Below, piece by piece: positions 63,879 through 64,000 of a stretch of DNA of 64,000 nucleotides. How positions within the stretch are numbered: position 1 is the first letter of the stretch; each line of letters opens with the position of its first letter. The stretch comes from Anaerolineae bacterium (GTDB lineage: Bacteria > Chloroflexota > Anaerolineae > Aggregatilineales > J027). The notes under the pieces were generated by a model. The model searched no databases. It was given only the letters and a program-made list of their open reading frames with translations, and had not been told where the DNA came from. The translations under genes were made by a program, and so were the position numbers. The stretch is from positions 1 to 64,000 of the forward strand of contig WBUL01000005.1 in the NCBI GenBank assembly GCA_008933735.1, in the 5' to 3' direction.

Positions 63879-64000
63879 ATGCGCGTGAGTGAGAGTTGGC
63901 GCTTGAAAAAACAGCGCTACACCCTGGAAGGCAAAGTCAATGAAGAAACTGGCAAAGTTTCCTTTCCACCACGTCTGGTTGAACCGCGCCAGGTAGAGAC
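63879..64000 (+). CDS. DUF35 OB-fold acyl-CoA-associated protein, N-terminal part (cut by window edge)
   Basis: 40 codons visible from ATG 63879 with AAAGGAAG upstream. The sequence SWRLKKQRYTLEGKVN followed by GKVSFPPRLVEP matches the entry to DUF35/zinc-ribbon OB-fold proteins (WRxxxxRYxLxG, then FPPR), which act as acyl-CoA shuttles bridging thiolase and HMG-CoA synthase in archaea. The ribbon cysteines expected in CxxCG and after FPPR are absent here (NEETG, VEPRQ), so the ribbon is probably metal-free. The OB-fold would follow outside the window. Confidence 0.72.
   Translation, partial: MRVSESWRLKKQRYTLEGKVNEETGKVSFPPRLVEPRQVE

Overview
The window looks like a piece of a Chloroflexota chromosome, probably an Anaerolineae-like lineage. 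This is inferred from gene content, not from a marker gene. The clues are an archaeal-type mevalonate cluster (class II HMG-CoA reductase, HMG-CoA synthase, SCP-x-like thiolase, DUF35 protein), many secreted WD40/TolB-like proteins, lipoproteins with Thr/Pro linkers, a deazaflavin (F420)-type reductase, GT-C membrane glycosyltransferases and cytoplasmic Hanks-type kinases. There is no rRNA. One tRNA (tRNA-Glu, UUC) is present.

Left end (1-6300) is accessory DNA. Two same-orientation copies of an IS3-family element (a fragment at 1-173 and a complete copy at 1382-2585) flank an AT-rich secreted WD40 gene. The complete copy cuts off a response-regulator gene after 32 codons. Next comes a tight operon: XRE regulator, ImmA/IrrE metallopeptidase, seven-helix membrane protein and large serine recombinase. 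The recombinase reading frame runs into the terminator and 3' half of the convergent tRNA-Glu gene, the kind of junction expected at an integration site.

6362-18350 holds secreted WD40 and TPR proteins, a FlaA1/CapD-type nucleotide-sugar dehydratase, a fused ATP sulfurylase/APS kinase, a GT4 glycosyltransferase, two tandem TlpA-type thioredoxin proteins, a DUF427 protein and a decayed TolB-like gene.

18351-24624 is a minus-strand run: a membrane protein, the carboxyltransferase of an acyl-CoA carboxylase, a 52-residue membrane protein, an unknown 188-residue protein, biotin carboxylase, a rhomboid protease and a kinase-like protein without a catalytic Asp. With the methylmalonyl-CoA mutase large subunit (27884-29536) and a thiolase (38868-40082) this suggests propionate/branched-chain acyl-CoA metabolism. 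No biotin carrier protein or B12-binding mutase subunit is visible here.

24744-50075 is mixed: three DinB-fold proteins, a LysR regulator, MFS transporter, CYTH protein, an operon of two lipoproteins plus PlsC-like acyltransferase plus APH-like kinase, endonuclease V, a PH-domain protein, a ribbon-helix-helix protein with a consensus promoter, a membrane-anchored TIR protein, an ICDH/IPMDH-family enzyme, a large YfhO-like membrane protein, a GT2 glycosyltransferase, a CBS protein and a PhzF protein.

50287-64000 holds a peptide ABC transporter operon (binding protein plus two permeases) with a Ser/Thr kinase after it, a penicillin-acylase-family hydrolase, two tandem GT-C paralogues and, at the right edge, the mevalonate cluster. 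In that cluster the thiolase-like protein has Asp and Asn where the catalytic Cys and His are expected, and the visible start of the DUF35 protein lacks its zinc-ribbon cysteines. This is the most unusual observation in the window.
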